A stretch of 36,555 nucleotides of DNA. It comes from Roseibacillus ishigakijimensis (GTDB lineage Bacteria; Verrucomicrobiota; Verrucomicrobiia; Verrucomicrobiales; Akkermansiaceae). Each line of letters begins with the position of its first letter. Positions within the stretch are counted from its first letter, which is position 1. The notes below the pieces were generated by a model, which saw only the letters and a list, made by a program, of their open reading frames with translations, did no database searches and was not told the DNA's origin. Location of the stretch: assembly GCF_016595415.1 (NCBI RefSeq), contig NZ_JAENIO010000042.1, forward strand, positions 1 through 36,555, read 5' to 3'. This document shows positions 1 through 8,634 of the stretch, piece by piece. The translations under genes and the position numbers were made by a program.

Positions 1-168
1 CGATCGTCGTCGTCATCTTCATCGCGATCGTCGTCGTCATCTTCATCGCGATCGTCGTCGTCATCTTCATCGCGATCGTCGTCGTCATCTTCATCACGAT
101 CGTCGTCGTCATCTTCATCACGATCGTCGTCGTCATCTTCATCACGATCGTCGTCGTCATCTTCATCA
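1..168 (-). repeat. 24-bp tandem repeat, 7 copies, inside a coding region
   Basis: Seven consecutive 24-bp units (cgatcgtcgtcgtcatcttc plus atcg or atca) start at base 1 and probably continue beyond the window. Read on the minus strand in the frame of the surrounding gene, each unit encodes the eight residues RDEDDDDD. The first three units end in g and the next four in a, a synonymous change in the Arg codon (CGC/CGT). The unit is a multiple of three, so copy-number change would not break the frame. There are no spacers, so this is not a CRISPR array. Confidence 0.97.
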
Positions 169-1025
169 CGATCGTTATCACCGTCCTCATCGCCGTCCTC
201 ATCGCCATCACCGCTTTCAGGGGCGTCGAGGATGCCGTCGTTGTTGGAGTCGGTGTCGCGGTAGTCGGCCAAGCCGTCGCCATCACTGTCCTGATAGCCT
301 TCAACGGAGTCGGGAATGCCGTCATTGTCGGAATCGAGGTCTTGGAAGTCGTGGGTGCCGTCTCCGTCGGTGTCGGGGGACTCGTCGAGATATTGACCAG
401 CAGGAGCGAGGAAGCTTTGCTCCCCTTCTCCGTCGACCCAGAATTCGCCGCGGATGAGGATGTGAGAGAGGTTGGCCAAGACGGCTGAGAGCACCTCTTC
501 GGTGGTGTTGAAGGTCTCGGGCTCGAGCAGGACGGAGTATTGGCAGTATTCGGCTTGGGCCATGCTGCCCAAATCGTGTTCCATGACGCCGTGGCGCAGG
601 TCGGTGACCAGCTCGGTGCCATCTTTAGCCACCAGCATAACGTCTTGGGTCACGGGAGTGGCCCAGGTCTTGTTCAGAGGCTTGGTGGCCATGCCGAAGT
701 AGAAGCGCTGACCGTAAGCACTGGATTGGTCGCCAGTCCATTTGGTCACTTTGAAGTAGCCCGGACCGGCCGCCGTGTCGGTAAAGGCGGCGTCATACAG
801 GTCCTTGTTTTTATTGAAGCTGAGTGAACCTCCGACGGCAGAGATGACTCCGGCCTTGGACTCCAGATCCTTCTTGTCGATTTCCCAGTCGTTCTTGGAA
901 ACCTGGAGTTTGTCTTTTTCGATGTCGTTGCTGATGCCGTCGTGGTCTGCATCCGCCATGAGGGGAGATGCGAGAGCCAAGCTCAGGGTCAGGTTGACGA
1001 GGGGGTATTTTTTGCGTTGTTTCAT
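1..1025 (-). CDS. Exported laminin-B/thrombospondin-3 repeat protein, C-terminus outside window
   Basis: An open minus-strand frame runs from ATG at 1025 off the window start (341 codons seen). It begins with a signal peptide ([20 protein letters not shown]), then a short Ca-binding motif ([14 protein letters not shown]). A domain of about 185 residues follows that resembles laminin B/domain [26 protein letters not shown], and [15 protein letters not shown] near its end. Thrombospondin type-3 DxDxDG motifs come next ([25 protein letters not shown]), then the RDEDDDDD array. The N-terminal half is clearly paralogous to the protein at 2486-5773. It lies 45 nt behind the GT2 gene, probably in one operon. 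Inferred role: secreted or surface Ca-binding protein. The C-terminal sorting signal, if any, is not visible. Confidence 0.85.
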   Translation of the reverse strand, partial: MKQRKKYPLVNLTLSLALASPLMADADHDGISNDIEKDKLQVSKNDWEIDKKDLESKAGVISAVGGSLSFNKNKDLYDAAFTDTAAGPGYFKVTKWTGDQSSAYGQRFYFGMATKPLNKTWATPVTQDVMLVAKDGTELVTDLRHGVMEHDLGSMAQAEYCQYSVLLEPETFNTTEEVLSAVLANLSHILIRGEFWVDGEGEQSFLAPAGQYLDESPDTDGDGTHDFQDLDSDNDGIPDSVEGYQDSDGDGLADYRDTDSNNDGILDAPESGDGDEDGDEDGDNDRDEDDDDDRDEDDDDDRDEDDDDDRDEDDDDDRDEDDDDDRDEDDDDDRDEDDDDD

Positions 1026-1070
1026 TGTTGTGAGGGAGAGGGTTCGTTTTAAAAAGAGAATGGAGAGAGA

Positions 1071-2072
1071 TTAGGCGACCAGGCTGACGTCCTCGCGATG
1101 GACGCGGGGTTGGAAAGATTTTTCGCCAGCGGTCTGGGCTACGGGGACGGTGTGGTCTTCGAGCATCGCGCGGTAGACGCCGAGCTCCATCTGCAAGCCC
1201 ATGCCGATTGAGAGGAGAGCTGCCATCAGGCTCATCATACCGATCACGGTGAGAAAGAGGGAAAGGGCGTGGCCGAGCAGTGCGGTGAGTAGGCCGGCTA
1301 TCAAAAAACCGCCGGCGGTGAATCCGGCGAGGAGAGCGATACGACCGAAGAAGTGCATGGGGCGATTGCGGTAACTCTTGAGGAAACTGATGGTGACCAT
1401 GTCGAAGAGGCCGCTCAGGATGCGCTTGACGCCGTATTTGCTTTTCCCAAATGCGCGGGGGTGGTGTTGCACAATCAGCTCGGCGGTCTCGTAGCCTTCG
1501 AAGGAGGCCAAGGCGGGCACCATGCGGTGCATCTCGCCATACATGGGCAGTTGCTTGGCCACCTCGCGCCGATAGGCTTTGAATCCGCAGTTGTGGTCGT
1601 GCAATTTCACTCCGACGAGCTTGCTCAGGATGGTGTTGAAGACGCGGCTGGGGAGGACTTTATGCCAGGGATCAAAACGTTTTTTTTTGTGCCCTGTGAC
1701 GATTCCATACCCCTCTTGCAGCTTGCTCAAAAAGCGTGGAATCTCTTGCGGATCATCCTGTAAATCAGCATCCATGGTGATAACGACATCACCGATTGCT
1801 TTTTCGTAACCCAGGGAGAGAGCGTCAGCCTTGCCCATGTTGCAGCGGAAACGGAAGGACCGCACGATGCCGGGATTGAGGGTGGCCAGGCGTTCCATTT
1901 CCGACCAAGTGCGGTCGCTGCTGCCATCGTCGATGAAGAGCACCTCGAAGTTGTGACCGAGGATTTCCATCTGCTCGCTGATGCCTCGGAAGAGGGTCTC
2001 CAGAGTCGCCTCCTCATTCATCGCGGGGACGATGAAGGAGACGGTGTCGATGTGGAGTTGGGAGAGTTTCAT
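1071..2072 (-). CDS. GT2 family glycosyltransferase, DPM1/ArnC-like, copy A
   Basis: 333 residues, polytopic at the C-terminus. The N-terminal GT-A fold shows SFIVPAMNEE, the nucleotide-binding DDGSSDRTW (D48, D49), the metal-binding DADLQDD (D101, D103) and DHNCGFKAYRREV. Two hydrophobic segments follow (about 240-290). This architecture is typical of polyprenyl-phosphate glycosyltransferases that load a sugar onto a lipid carrier for envelope or exopolysaccharide synthesis; the substrate cannot be read from sequence. A copy of the same length lies at 7497-8498 and most residues are shared. It is the first gene after sigma-54-like promoter A and is followed 45 nt later by the laminin-B/TSP3 gene. 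ATG 2072 was chosen because it aligns with the start of the paralog. Confidence 0.9.
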   Translation of the reverse strand: MKLSQLHIDTVSFIVPAMNEEATLETLFRGISEQMEILGHNFEVLFIDDGSSDRTWSEMERLATLNPGIVRSFRFRCNMGKADALSLGYEKAIGDVVITMDADLQDDPQEIPRFLSKLQEGYGIVTGHKKKRFDPWHKVLPSRVFNTILSKLVGVKLHDHNCGFKAYRREVAKQLPMYGEMHRMVPALASFEGYETAELIVQHHPRAFGKSKYGVKRILSGLFDMVTISFLKSYRNRPMHFFGRIALLAGFTAGGFLIAGLLTALLGHALSLFLTVIGMMSLMAALLSIGMGLQMELGVYRAMLEDHTVPVAQTAGEKSFQPRVHREDVSLVA

Positions 2073-2100
2073 TGGGATGCGGACTGGTTGCTGATTACTG

Positions 2101-2118
2101 TATTCATTTCATGTGCCA
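2101..2118 (-). promoter_or_regulatory. Sigma-54-like -24/-12 promoter A
   Basis: Read on the minus strand from 2118: TGGCAC, 5 nt, then ATGAATA. The -24 element matches the TGGCAC consensus exactly; the -12 element is ATGA where TTGC is expected. The -24 T lies 46 nt before the GT2 copy A start. The same TGGCAY-N5-ATGAW pattern recurs at 5896-5913 and 8528-8545, which argues against chance and suggests a lineage- or regulon-specific -12 variant. Confidence 0.65.
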
Positions 2119-2208
2119 AAATAGCTATAGGTCGTATCAAAACGCTTTAGGTAAGTGGTTTATGGTTTTTTTTTGGCAGGTGCGAGTGGAAAGTTGGCTA
2201 GCGAAAAT

Positions 2209-2256
2209 CCGGTAAAAATTTCCGCTTTCCCCAATTTTACCGGAAAGATTTACCGG
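2209..2256. promoter_or_regulatory. Enhancer-like double dyad (UAS A)
   Basis: Two 17-bp imperfect dyads: CCGGTAAAAATTTCCGC (2209-2225) and CCGGAAAGATTTACCGG (2240-2256), centres 31 bp apart, about three helical turns. They also contain the perfect inverted repeat TCCGGTAAAA (2208-2217) / TTTTACCGGA (2235-2244). The centre of the first dyad is 99 bp from the -24 T of promoter A. Homologous pairs with the same geometry occur at 6003-6050 and 8635-8682. Likely binding site of a sigma-54 activator; the protein is inferred. Confidence 0.75.
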
Positions 2257-2404
2257 ATGGGTGAGATGGGGGCAGGATGTCGTGGCGGGGAGCTTTTTCG
2301 TTCGGGTTTGAAGGGGGGCGTGAGGGGCTGGGAAGCCTCAAAGCAGCGGTCGCAGGGGGGGGCTGGGGTGGGGGTTCCTGGGGTTCAGAGAGGAGCGAGG
2401 GGAT
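2257..2404. other. G-rich intergenic stretch, no gene seen
   Basis: Together with the promoter and UAS this fills the gap between the GT2 copy A start and the end of the large exported protein gene. The plus strand is rich in runs of G (for example 2356-2374). Short open frames here have no start signals or recognisable product. Confidence 0.5.
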
Positions 2405-2440
2405 AAAAAAACTCCTCCTCGCCGGGGGTGCGAGGAGGAG
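2405..2440 (-). terminator. Rho-independent terminator of the 2486-5773 gene
   Basis: Perfect 11-bp stem CTCCTCCTCGC (2412-2422) / GCGAGGAGGAG (2430-2440) with a 7-nt loop. On the minus strand it is followed by seven T (2411-2405). It begins 46 nt after the stop codon of the minus-strand gene. It isolates unit B from unit A, so unit A needs its own promoter, as seen. Confidence 0.9.
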
Positions 2441-2485
2441 GCTGGGTTTTTTTAGTTGGATTGAGGCCAGACTTGGGGGGTGGTC

Positions 2486-5400
2486 TTAGAAGTCGCCTTT
2501 TTGTTCGCTGCTATAGCCATCGACGCCGTCCCATCCGGTGGTGGGGTCGGGGCTGCCTTGGTAGTAGCCGCTGCCGCCGAGGCTGAGGGGATCCAGAGCG
2601 GGGGTGATCTCGAACCAGAAGTCCGCGAAGTTGGAGTCGCTGGCGGCTCCGGCTTCGGTCCCTTCGGCCCGACTGTGGTCCTCGACCATGACGACGGTGG
2701 TGTTGTTGTCGGTGAAGGTGAGGAATTGGTCGAGGGCTCCCGGGTTGGCCGCATTCACGGAGAAGAGCGGCTGGCGCTTGGTGTTCTCGCCCTGGCCACG
2801 GGGGGTGTAGCGGTGGGGATTGGTCACGAAGCGGTCGAAGCGGTTGTGAGGCAGCATGGCCAACATCACGGTCCGTCCAGCGAGTCCCAGGGCTTGGGGG
2901 TCGAAGGTGACCTGGTCGCCGGCTTCACTGATTTGGTTGTCGAGCACGGTCACCGCGTTCTCTCCCGCAATGGCGCGGAATTCTAACAAGTTGGGGGTGA
3001 CGGTGGCCACTTTCTCGTAGTCCACGAGGGCGAGGCTGAAGTCGAGGCTGCTGGCATCGCCCCGCAGGTCGATGGTCACCGGGCCGGAGGCGGGCAGCTC
3101 GAACAAGTCGGCTGAAATCTCGTAGCTCGGGTCGTTCCAGCCCAGGTTGGTGAGCACGGTCTCGACGTCTGCCGAGGTGGGGGAGATTCCACCGAACTGC
3201 AGGGTTGCCGGGGCGGCGGGCACGATGTCAATGAGGAGGATGACGTCGTTGAAGTCATTGTCCCGACCTTGGAAGACCCGGTCCTCGAAGGCGACGATGA
3301 GCGGGTCGCCGGGGATGTCGAGGAGGGAGGCGGCCAGCTCCAGGGAGCCGGGATTGAGGTCGGCATCCTGGTAGATGCGCTGGGTGCCTCCCGCTCCGCC
3401 ATCGGAGACGAGGCCAAGGCGCAGCTCGGTGCCGGCGGGCAGAATGCCCAGGCTGGCGGTGGAGCCGGGGACCAGGGGTGCGGTGGGGCCGGTGCCGAAC
3501 TTCTCCCAGATGGTGCTCCAAGTCGCGACGTGGTCGGCGGCATCATACCAGGCAACGGAGTTGATTTGCTTGGCGCCGTCGTAGATGACGGTGACGAATA
3601 CCTCGGAGTCCTCTTCCACGTAGAAGCGGTCTTCATCGAAGCCACGCTTGTGATCCTCTAGGGGAAGGCCGTCGGTGTTGCAGTTGAGCTCCAGCTTCAC
3701 CGCATTCCAGATGTCGCGGGCGTAGGAGTAGAAGAGCGGGTCGATGCCGTAGTTGCGGATTTGGCCCTCGGTCAGTTCAAACTCGATGATGTTGTCGTCG
3801 AGGTTGCACAGCGGGCAGTCGTCGATGGGGGTGTCGATGCCGTCGCCGTCGTCATCGATGTCGATGAAGTTGGGGGAGCCGTCGCCATCGGAGTCGAGGA
3901 TGATGCCGTTGTCGAGGATTTCGTCGGCATCCAGGACGCCGTCGTTGTCGGAATCGAGGTCGAGGTAGTTGGGGGTGCCGTCGTCATCGTAGTCCCCGGT
4001 GCCTTCGATGTCATTGGGGATGCCATCGCCGTCGCTGTCGAGGTCCTCGAGGTAGTCGGGGGTGCCGTTGCTATCGCTATCGAGGTCGATGACCGCTTGG
4101 GGCAGCGCGTAATGGTGTAGCGCCACCGAGTTGCGGACGAGCCAGTTGTCGGCCAGGAGAAAGCCTTTCATGCTCTGCGATTGAGTCACGGTGGCATTCG
4201 GCGCGAGGAGGGAACCCACGAACTGCCGCTGATTGATGTTCACGACTTGAGCGTCGGAAAAGTTCCAGACGATCTTGGAAGGATCGTAGTTCACCGACCA
4301 ACCCCAGTTCGTCAAGTTTCCGGTCACGTTGATGACCACCGATCCTTGGCCATTGAGAAAATCGAGGGTCTTGTAACCGGTGATTTTCGAGGCATCGATA
4401 TGGAACACGTTCAGTCCGTCGTTGATGGAGAGCTTGATGTTGTTCGGGTCCGTGATGAGTCCGGCCATGTCTACTCCCTCCTGGCTAGCCAAGACGGCCG
4501 ACATGGCGACGTAGCCAGCCCAATTCGGCTCCTTGTCCATCGTGCCCAAGTCACCCGTGTATTTGCCCAGCGCTCCCCGGATGTCGCCGAAGACGCCATC
4601 GGTGGAACTGTGATTGTGGCCCGGACCATCGTAGCGCAAATAGTCGTTGATTTTGTTATCTCCTCCGACGAAGAGAGGGACGATCTGATTGCCCTGACCC
4701 GCAATGGTGTAGTAGGAGCCAGTGACGTCTCCTTTAACCCAAATTCCGTTGTCGGCCCGACCTCCTTGGAAGTCCGCATTGCTGAGGATCACGGCGTTGC
4801 CGTAACCATCGGCGAAGGCATCCCGGGGAGTCTCGACCACGGCGTTGCCGCCGCCTTGCTGGGAGCTGTTTCCGCCCGCTTGGGAGGAATCCTCTTCCTG
4901 GGAGGTGGCGGGGTCGCCATCGTAGTCGAGGGCGTTGGGGATGCCGTCCTCGTCACGGTCGGCGTATCCTTCCACGATATCCAGGAGGCCGTCGTTGTCG
5001 CTATCGACATCGCGGTAGTTGGCGAGTCCGTCGCCGTCGCTATCGTCTGCTCCCTCCAGAGAGTCGGGGAGACCATCGTTGTCAGAGTCCTCGTCCAAGG
5101 AGTCGACCACGCCGTCGCCATCGGTGTCGGGCTCGGCTCCCACATAGGTGCCGGCCGGCGCGAGGTAGCATTCTTCGCCGTTCACTCCGCTCCAGAACTC
5201 ACCCCGGATGAGGATGTAGTCGAGGTCGGCGAGCACCTGGCGGAGCTTTCTTTCCGTGGTCTCGAAGGTGGCGGGGTCCAGGGTGATGGCGTATTGGCAG
5301 AATTCACCAAAGGCAGTGCTGCCCAGGTTGTTCTGCATCACGCCGTGGCGCAGGTCCACATTGACCTCGATGCCGGACTTGGAGACGAAGGCCACGTCAC

Positions 5401-5773
5401 GGGTCGTGGTGGTGGCCCAGCTCTTGTCGAGAGCTTTGGTCGCGATGGCGAAGTGCAGTTTCTGGCCGAGGGCCGCCGATTGATCGCCCTGCCACTTGGT
5501 GACTTTAAAGTAGCCGAAGCCATTGGCGGTATCGATGAAGGACAAGGTGTCGCGACCGAGTCCCAGGCTTTGTTCAGTGTGTCCGCCCAGGCCGGTGATG
5601 GCACCGGAGGCGAAGTCAGCGGCTTCGACCAGCAAGTCGCCGGGGCCGAAGCTCACGATGTCTTTTTCGAGGGTATCGCTCAAGCCATCGGAGTCCTGGT
5701 CGGCAGCCAGAGGGCCGCTCAACATCAGAGCCAATGAGACGGGGGCGAATAGGTGTTTGCGTTTTTGTTCCAT
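2486..5773 (-). CDS. Exported laminin-B / TSP3 / choice-of-anchor-A / DUF4114 protein
   Basis: 1095 residues. In order: signal peptide (1-24); Ca-binding motif DQDSDGLSD; laminin-B-like domain (about 40-215; [34 protein letters not shown]); TSP3 repeats (about 215-290); a Q/S/G-rich linker; a choice-of-anchor-A-type domain (about 318-555; [14 protein letters not shown] at its start, [13 protein letters not shown] near its end); more TSP3 repeats (about 560-660); and a DUF4114-type motif ([18 protein letters not shown], about 830-845). The C-terminus (SSEQKGDF) shows no PEP-CTERM, LPXTG or hydrophobic anchor. Inferred role: secreted or surface, Ca-stabilised adhesin or matrix protein. It is a single-gene unit with its own promoter and UAS and a strong terminator. 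The N-terminal half is paralogous to the gene at 1-1025. Confidence 0.9.
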   Translation of the reverse strand: MEQKRKHLFAPVSLALMLSGPLAADQDSDGLSDTLEKDIVSFGPGDLLVEAADFASGAITGLGGHTEQSLGLGRDTLSFIDTANGFGYFKVTKWQGDQSAALGQKLHFAIATKALDKSWATTTTRDVAFVSKSGIEVNVDLRHGVMQNNLGSTAFGEFCQYAITLDPATFETTERKLRQVLADLDYILIRGEFWSGVNGEECYLAPAGTYVGAEPDTDGDGVVDSLDEDSDNDGLPDSLEGADDSDGDGLANYRDVDSDNDGLLDIVEGYADRDEDGIPNALDYDGDPATSQEEDSSQAGGNSSQQGGGNAVVETPRDAFADGYGNAVILSNADFQGGRADNGIWVKGDVTGSYYTIAGQGNQIVPLFVGGDNKINDYLRYDGPGHNHSSTDGVFGDIRGALGKYTGDLGTMDKEPNWAGYVAMSAVLASQEGVDMAGLITDPNNIKLSINDGLNVFHIDASKITGYKTLDFLNGQGSVVINVTGNLTNWGWSVNYDPSKIVWNFSDAQVVNINQRQFVGSLLAPNATVTQSQSMKGFLLADNWLVRNSVALHHYALPQAVIDLDSDSNGTPDYLEDLDSDGDGIPNDIEGTGDYDDDGTPNYLDLDSDNDGVLDADEILDNGIILDSDGDGSPNFIDIDDDGDGIDTPIDDCPLCNLDDNIIEFELTEGQIRNYGIDPLFYSYARDIWNAVKLELNCNTDGLPLEDHKRGFDEDRFYVEEDSEVFVTVIYDGAKQINSVAWYDAADHVATWSTIWEKFGTGPTAPLVPGSTASLGILPAGTELRLGLVSDGGAGGTQRIYQDADLNPGSLELAASLLDIPGDPLIVAFEDRVFQGRDNDFNDVILLIDIVPAAPATLQFGGISPTSADVETVLTNLGWNDPSYEISADLFELPASGPVTIDLRGDASSLDFSLALVDYEKVATVTPNLLEFRAIAGENAVTVLDNQISEAGDQVTFDPQALGLAGRTVMLAMLPHNRFDRFVTNPHRYTPRGQGENTKRQPLFSVNAANPGALDQFLTFTDNNTTVVMVEDHSRAEGTEAGAASDSNFADFWFEITPALDPLSLGGSGYYQGSPDPTTGWDGVDGYSSEQKGDF

Positions 5774-5895
5774 TTGAAGAGAGGGAGGTATCGTTTTTCT
5801 GAAAGAGAGAGTTTGGTTGAAAGTGGGTGAGAGGCAGTAGAGGGCTCGTTAGGGGAAAAGCTTATTGAGAGTCTTTGATTTGTTAGCGACTCTAT

Positions 5896-5913
5896 TAATC
5901 ATTCGACGTGCCA
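5896..5913 (-). promoter_or_regulatory. Sigma-54-like -24/-12 promoter B
   Basis: Minus strand from 5913: TGGCACG, 4 nt, ATGATT. The -24 half is a perfect TGGCACG; the -12 half has TGA where TGC is expected, as in promoters A and C. It lies 140 nt before the start of the large exported protein, so the leader is much longer than for A and C, yet the distance to its UAS is the same. Confidence 0.7.
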
Positions 5914-6002
5914 AAGCTGATAATATTTTCCGTAATCTGCTTTTAATGAAGCGGTTGGGTTTATTTTTTGTGGTGGCAGTAGAATTGCGGGGAGCTGGAA
6001 AT

Positions 6003-6050
6003 CCGGTAAAAATTTCCGGGTTTCCTAGTTTTACCGGAAAAAATTACTGC
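6003..6050. promoter_or_regulatory. Enhancer-like double dyad (UAS B)
   Basis: CCGGTAAAAATTTCCGG (6003-6019) and CCGGAAAAAATTACTGC (6034-6050), centres 31 bp apart. The perfect 10-bp inverted repeat TCCGGTAAAA (6002-6011) / TTTTACCGGA (6029-6038) is also present. The first dyad is centred 98 bp from the -24 T of promoter B. The far half of the second dyad is degenerate. Confidence 0.75.
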
Positions 6051-6190
6051 CCGAGCCGGTGAGGAGACCGGAGGCAAAGTTCGCAGCTTCGGCTGGCCAA
6101 ATATCGGCGGCTTGGTCGGCAATCAGCGGGGGTTGCTCAGTATCGGCGTCGGCAAGATTGGGACGAACGGGTCTTTGCGTTTTCGACTGA
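6051..6190 (-). pseudogene. Decayed N-terminal fragment of a laminin-B/TSP3 exported protein
   Basis: Read on the minus strand from about 6190, this stretch aligns with the first part of the gene starting at 5773. Shared blocks are aaaacgcaaa (KRK of the signal peptide), gctgattgccgaccaagc against ggctgccgaccaggac (AADQ), and gaagctgcgaactttgcctc against gaagccgctgacttcgcctc (EAADFASG). The ATG is gone, the frame is shifted or stopped (CGC TGA), an internal segment is missing and the homology ends at UAS B. It sits directly behind the GT4 gene, where unit A has its intact laminin-B/TSP3 gene. It is therefore read as the relic of a third family member lost by truncation. Confidence 0.7.
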
Positions 6191-6199
6191 TAGGTTGAA

Positions 6200-7456
6200 T
6201 TACGCGGGGAGGGTGTGGCGGGTAGCTGCGGGCTCGTTGTGGGAAAGGTCGTGGTAGGACTGGAGGGTCAATTGGGCACAACGGTCCCAGTCGAAGAAGC
6301 GGCGGGCGTGGTCGTGACCTTGTTCGCCCAGTTTCCCGGAGAGGTCCTGGTCGGCCAGCACGGTGAGGATGGCTTTCGAGAGGGCTTTGGGGTCTTTCTC
6401 CGGCACGAGCAGCCCGGTCTCGCCGTCGATGATGACGTCGACGATGCCACCTACTGCGGAGGCGACCACGGGCTTGCGGCAGGCGAGGGCCTCGATGAGC
6501 ACCACGCCGAGCCCTTCAGTATCTCCCTGGTCATCGTGGATGGCGGGGTGAACGTAGAGGTCACACTCCTGATAGAGGGAGCCGAGGCGCTCGTTGGAGA
6601 CGAAGCCCGCGAATTCCACCTTGTCGTCCAAGCCCAGTTCGGTGGAGAGGGCTTGCCATTCGGCCTTGCGGTCGCCTTCGCCAGTGATGACGAGGCGCAC
6701 CTCGCGCTTGGCCAGCACTTGGGGGAGGGCGTGGAGCAAGACGTCGATGCCCTTGCGCTGGATGAGGCGTCCGCAGAAGAGCAGAAGGGGCACTTTTTCC
6801 TCAGCGGTGGTCGCTGCGGGAGGGGCTGGAGTTTCTTGAATGGTCGCTCCGTAGGGAATGATTTCGGCATCGAGACCGGTCAGGCGCTTGATCTCGGCTG
6901 CCGTGTGAGAGCTGTTGGCGCGAATGGCGTCCGACTGCTTGAGGAAAAAGGTGAGGGCCCAACGGATGGGCTTGCTCTTGCGGGCAAGAGCGAGCTCGGC
7001 TCCGTGGCACATGGAGACGACTTTGATGCCGAGGAACCACTTGGGCAAGAGAGCCCAGAGGCCGTGGGGGAAGGGCCAGTGCACGTGCAAGACGGTGGTG
7101 CGGTTGACAATGCACCAGTAGAAAATGGAGAGCATTCCGCAGAGGAGGTAGGGAATGGTGAGCAGCTTGTAGGAGAGGGAGCGGGACTTGCTGGGGGCTC
7201 CTTCATCATGAGTAAGGGCTTCCCACCTGGCGGGGGCATAGCGGAAGCGGCGCACAGGGATGCCGTCGATCTGGTGGCTCTTCAGTCCACGGAAGCCAGC
7301 GGCGAAGATCTCGAGATCGGGTAGACCGGGAGCGGTGCGGCGGGTCATCTCGCGCATCCAGGGCACCTGGTGATCGTCTTGGCTCCGGGCGTAGGTGGAG
7401 GTGACAACGGCGACCCGCGGGCGATCGAGTGGTTGGTCGAAGAGAAGGTTGATCAT
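6200..7456 (-). CDS. GT4 family glycosyltransferase
   Basis: 418 residues from ATG 7456, chosen because translation from further upstream would overlap the preceding GT2 gene with unrelated sequence. The N-terminal Rossmann half starts RVAVVTSTYARSQDDHQVPWM. The C-terminal GT-B half shows LLLFCGRLIQRKGIDVLL, VITGEGD and the EGLGVVLIEALA motif (E-x7-E, nucleotide-sugar binding), then KPVVASAVGG and DGETGLLVPE. This is a retaining glycosyltransferase of the GT4 class, cytosolic or membrane-associated, acting on lipid-linked or polysaccharide acceptors; donor and acceptor are unknown. It lies 40 nt downstream of GT2 copy B, so the two are probably co-transcribed from promoter C for one glycoconjugate. 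Confidence 0.9.
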   Translation of the reverse strand: MINLLFDQPLDRPRVAVVTSTYARSQDDHQVPWMREMTRRTAPGLPDLEIFAAGFRGLKSHQIDGIPVRRFRYAPARWEALTHDEGAPSKSRSLSYKLLTIPYLLCGMLSIFYWCIVNRTTVLHVHWPFPHGLWALLPKWFLGIKVVSMCHGAELALARKSKPIRWALTFFLKQSDAIRANSSHTAAEIKRLTGLDAEIIPYGATIQETPAPPAATTAEEKVPLLLFCGRLIQRKGIDVLLHALPQVLAKREVRLVITGEGDRKAEWQALSTELGLDDKVEFAGFVSNERLGSLYQECDLYVHPAIHDDQGDTEGLGVVLIEALACRKPVVASAVGGIVDVIIDGETGLLVPEKDPKALSKAILTVLADQDLSGKLGEQGHDHARRFFDWDRCAQLTLQSYHDLSHNEPAATRHTLPA

Positions 7457-7496
7457 GATGAGAGCGAGGTGAAAGGTGGGCAGAGCAGGCGGGGAT

Positions 7497-8498
7497 TCAG
7501 GCGATGAGGGAGGCTTCTTCCTGGAGAATCCGTGGGGAGAAGACTTTGGCGTCGGTATTTTCGGCAACGGGCACAGCGTGGTATTCCTTCATGTTCTTGT
7601 AGACTCCGTGCTCCAGCTGCAGACCCATCCCCACTGAGAGGAGAGCCGTCATGGCTGCCAGCATGCCGGTGACTGCGAGGAAGAGTGAGGTGCTGTGGCC
7701 CAGAAGTGCGCAGACCGCCGCGAGAGTGAGGAGGGTGGCCGCGGCCACGCCGCCAAGGAGAGCGATGCGCCCGAAGAAGTGCATGGGGCGATTGCGGTAG
7801 GTCTTCAGGAAGCTGACAGTGGTCATGTCGAAGATGCCGCAGAGGATGCGCTTGACGCCGTATTTGCTCTGGCCGAATTGGCGGGGGTGGTGCTGCACGA
7901 CCAGCTCGGCGGTCTCATAGCCTTCGAAGGAAGCTAGGGAAGGAACCATGCGGTGCATCTCGCCATACATGGGCAATTGCTTGGCCACCTCGCGCCGGTA
8001 GGCTTTGAAGCCGCAGTTGTGGTCGTGCAAGTCGACGCCGACGAGTTTGCTAAGCACGGCATTGAAGACGCGGCTGGGGAGGACCTTGTGCCAGGGATCG
8101 TAGCGCTTCTTCTTGTAGCCAGTCACAATGCCGTAGCCTTCCTGGATTTTTGCCAGGAAGCGGGGGATCTCCTGGGGATCGTCCTGCAGATCCGCATCCA
8201 TGGTGAAGATGACTTCCCCGGAGGCTCGCTCGTAGCCCAGGGAGAGGGCATCGGCTTTGCCCATATTGCGACGGAAGCGGTATGCCCGCACCAAGCCGCG
8301 ATGACGGAGAGCGAGCTCTTCCATCACTGACCAGGTCCGGTCTGTGCTTCCGTCGTCGATGAAAATCACTTCGAAATCGTGTCCGAGAGCCTTCATTTGG
8401 GAGGCGATTCCTTGATAGAGAGTTTCCAGGGTCGCTTCCTCATTCATGGCGGGAATGACGAAGGAGACGGTGTCGATGGCGATTGTTGATAATTTCAT
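7497..8498 (-). CDS. GT2 family glycosyltransferase, DPM1/ArnC-like, copy B
   Basis: 333 residues, the same length as copy A (1071-2072) and collinear with it throughout. Motifs: SFVIPAMNEE, DDGSTDRTW, DADLQDDPQEIPRF, DHNCGFKAYRREV, RNRPMHFFGRIALL, then two C-terminal membrane segments and a similar tail (VPVAENTDAKVFSPR against VPVAQTAGEKSFQPR). Predicted polyprenyl-phosphate sugar transferase on the inner membrane. It is the first gene of unit C, 47 nt behind the -24 element, against 46 nt for copy A, so gene, leader and enhancer were duplicated together. The GT4 gene follows 40 nt later. Confidence 0.9.
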   Translation of the reverse strand: MKLSTIAIDTVSFVIPAMNEEATLETLYQGIASQMKALGHDFEVIFIDDGSTDRTWSVMEELALRHRGLVRAYRFRRNMGKADALSLGYERASGEVIFTMDADLQDDPQEIPRFLAKIQEGYGIVTGYKKKRYDPWHKVLPSRVFNAVLSKLVGVDLHDHNCGFKAYRREVAKQLPMYGEMHRMVPSLASFEGYETAELVVQHHPRQFGQSKYGVKRILCGIFDMTTVSFLKTYRNRPMHFFGRIALLGGVAAATLLTLAAVCALLGHSTSLFLAVTGMLAAMTALLSVGMGLQLEHGVYKNMKEYHAVPVAENTDAKVFSPRILQEEASLIA

Positions 8499-8527
8499 TT
8501 GAATACAGGCTACGTTGTGAAATACCT

Positions 8528-8545
8528 AAATCATTAGCTATGCCA
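8528..8545 (-). promoter_or_regulatory. Sigma-54-like -24/-12 promoter C
   Basis: Minus strand from 8545: TGGCAT, 5 nt, ATGATT. It matches promoters A and B in both half-elements, with one change (C to T) at the end of the -24 box. The -24 T lies 47 nt before the GT2 copy B start and 98 bp from the centre of the first dyad of UAS C. Confidence 0.6.
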
Positions 8546-8634
8546 TCTCGGTTTCCTAAGGCTCTATCCAGCTTCTCATGAATTGTTTACGAAAATCTGT
8601 GGCCGATGGCTGGTCTCGGGCCCTGCGGGGAAAT

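Noticed and set aside
1-168. CRISPR-like array
   Set aside because: The repeats are contiguous with no spacers and lie in frame inside a coding region.
2486-2600. PEP-CTERM or LPXTG anchor at the end of the large exported protein
   Set aside because: The last residues are polar with no hydrophobic segment or basic cluster.
4181-5737. Long plus-strand open frame (518 codons) opposite the exported-protein gene
   Set aside because: Translation is low-complexity and without motifs; the minus strand encodes recognisable domains throughout. GC-rich DNA gives such shadows.
5974-5988. Plus-strand TGGCAG-N5-TTGC resembling a sigma-54 promoter with correct GG-N10-GC spacing
   Set aside because: It points toward the 3' end of a minus-strand gene with no plus-strand gene behind it, and has no counterpart near UAS A or C.
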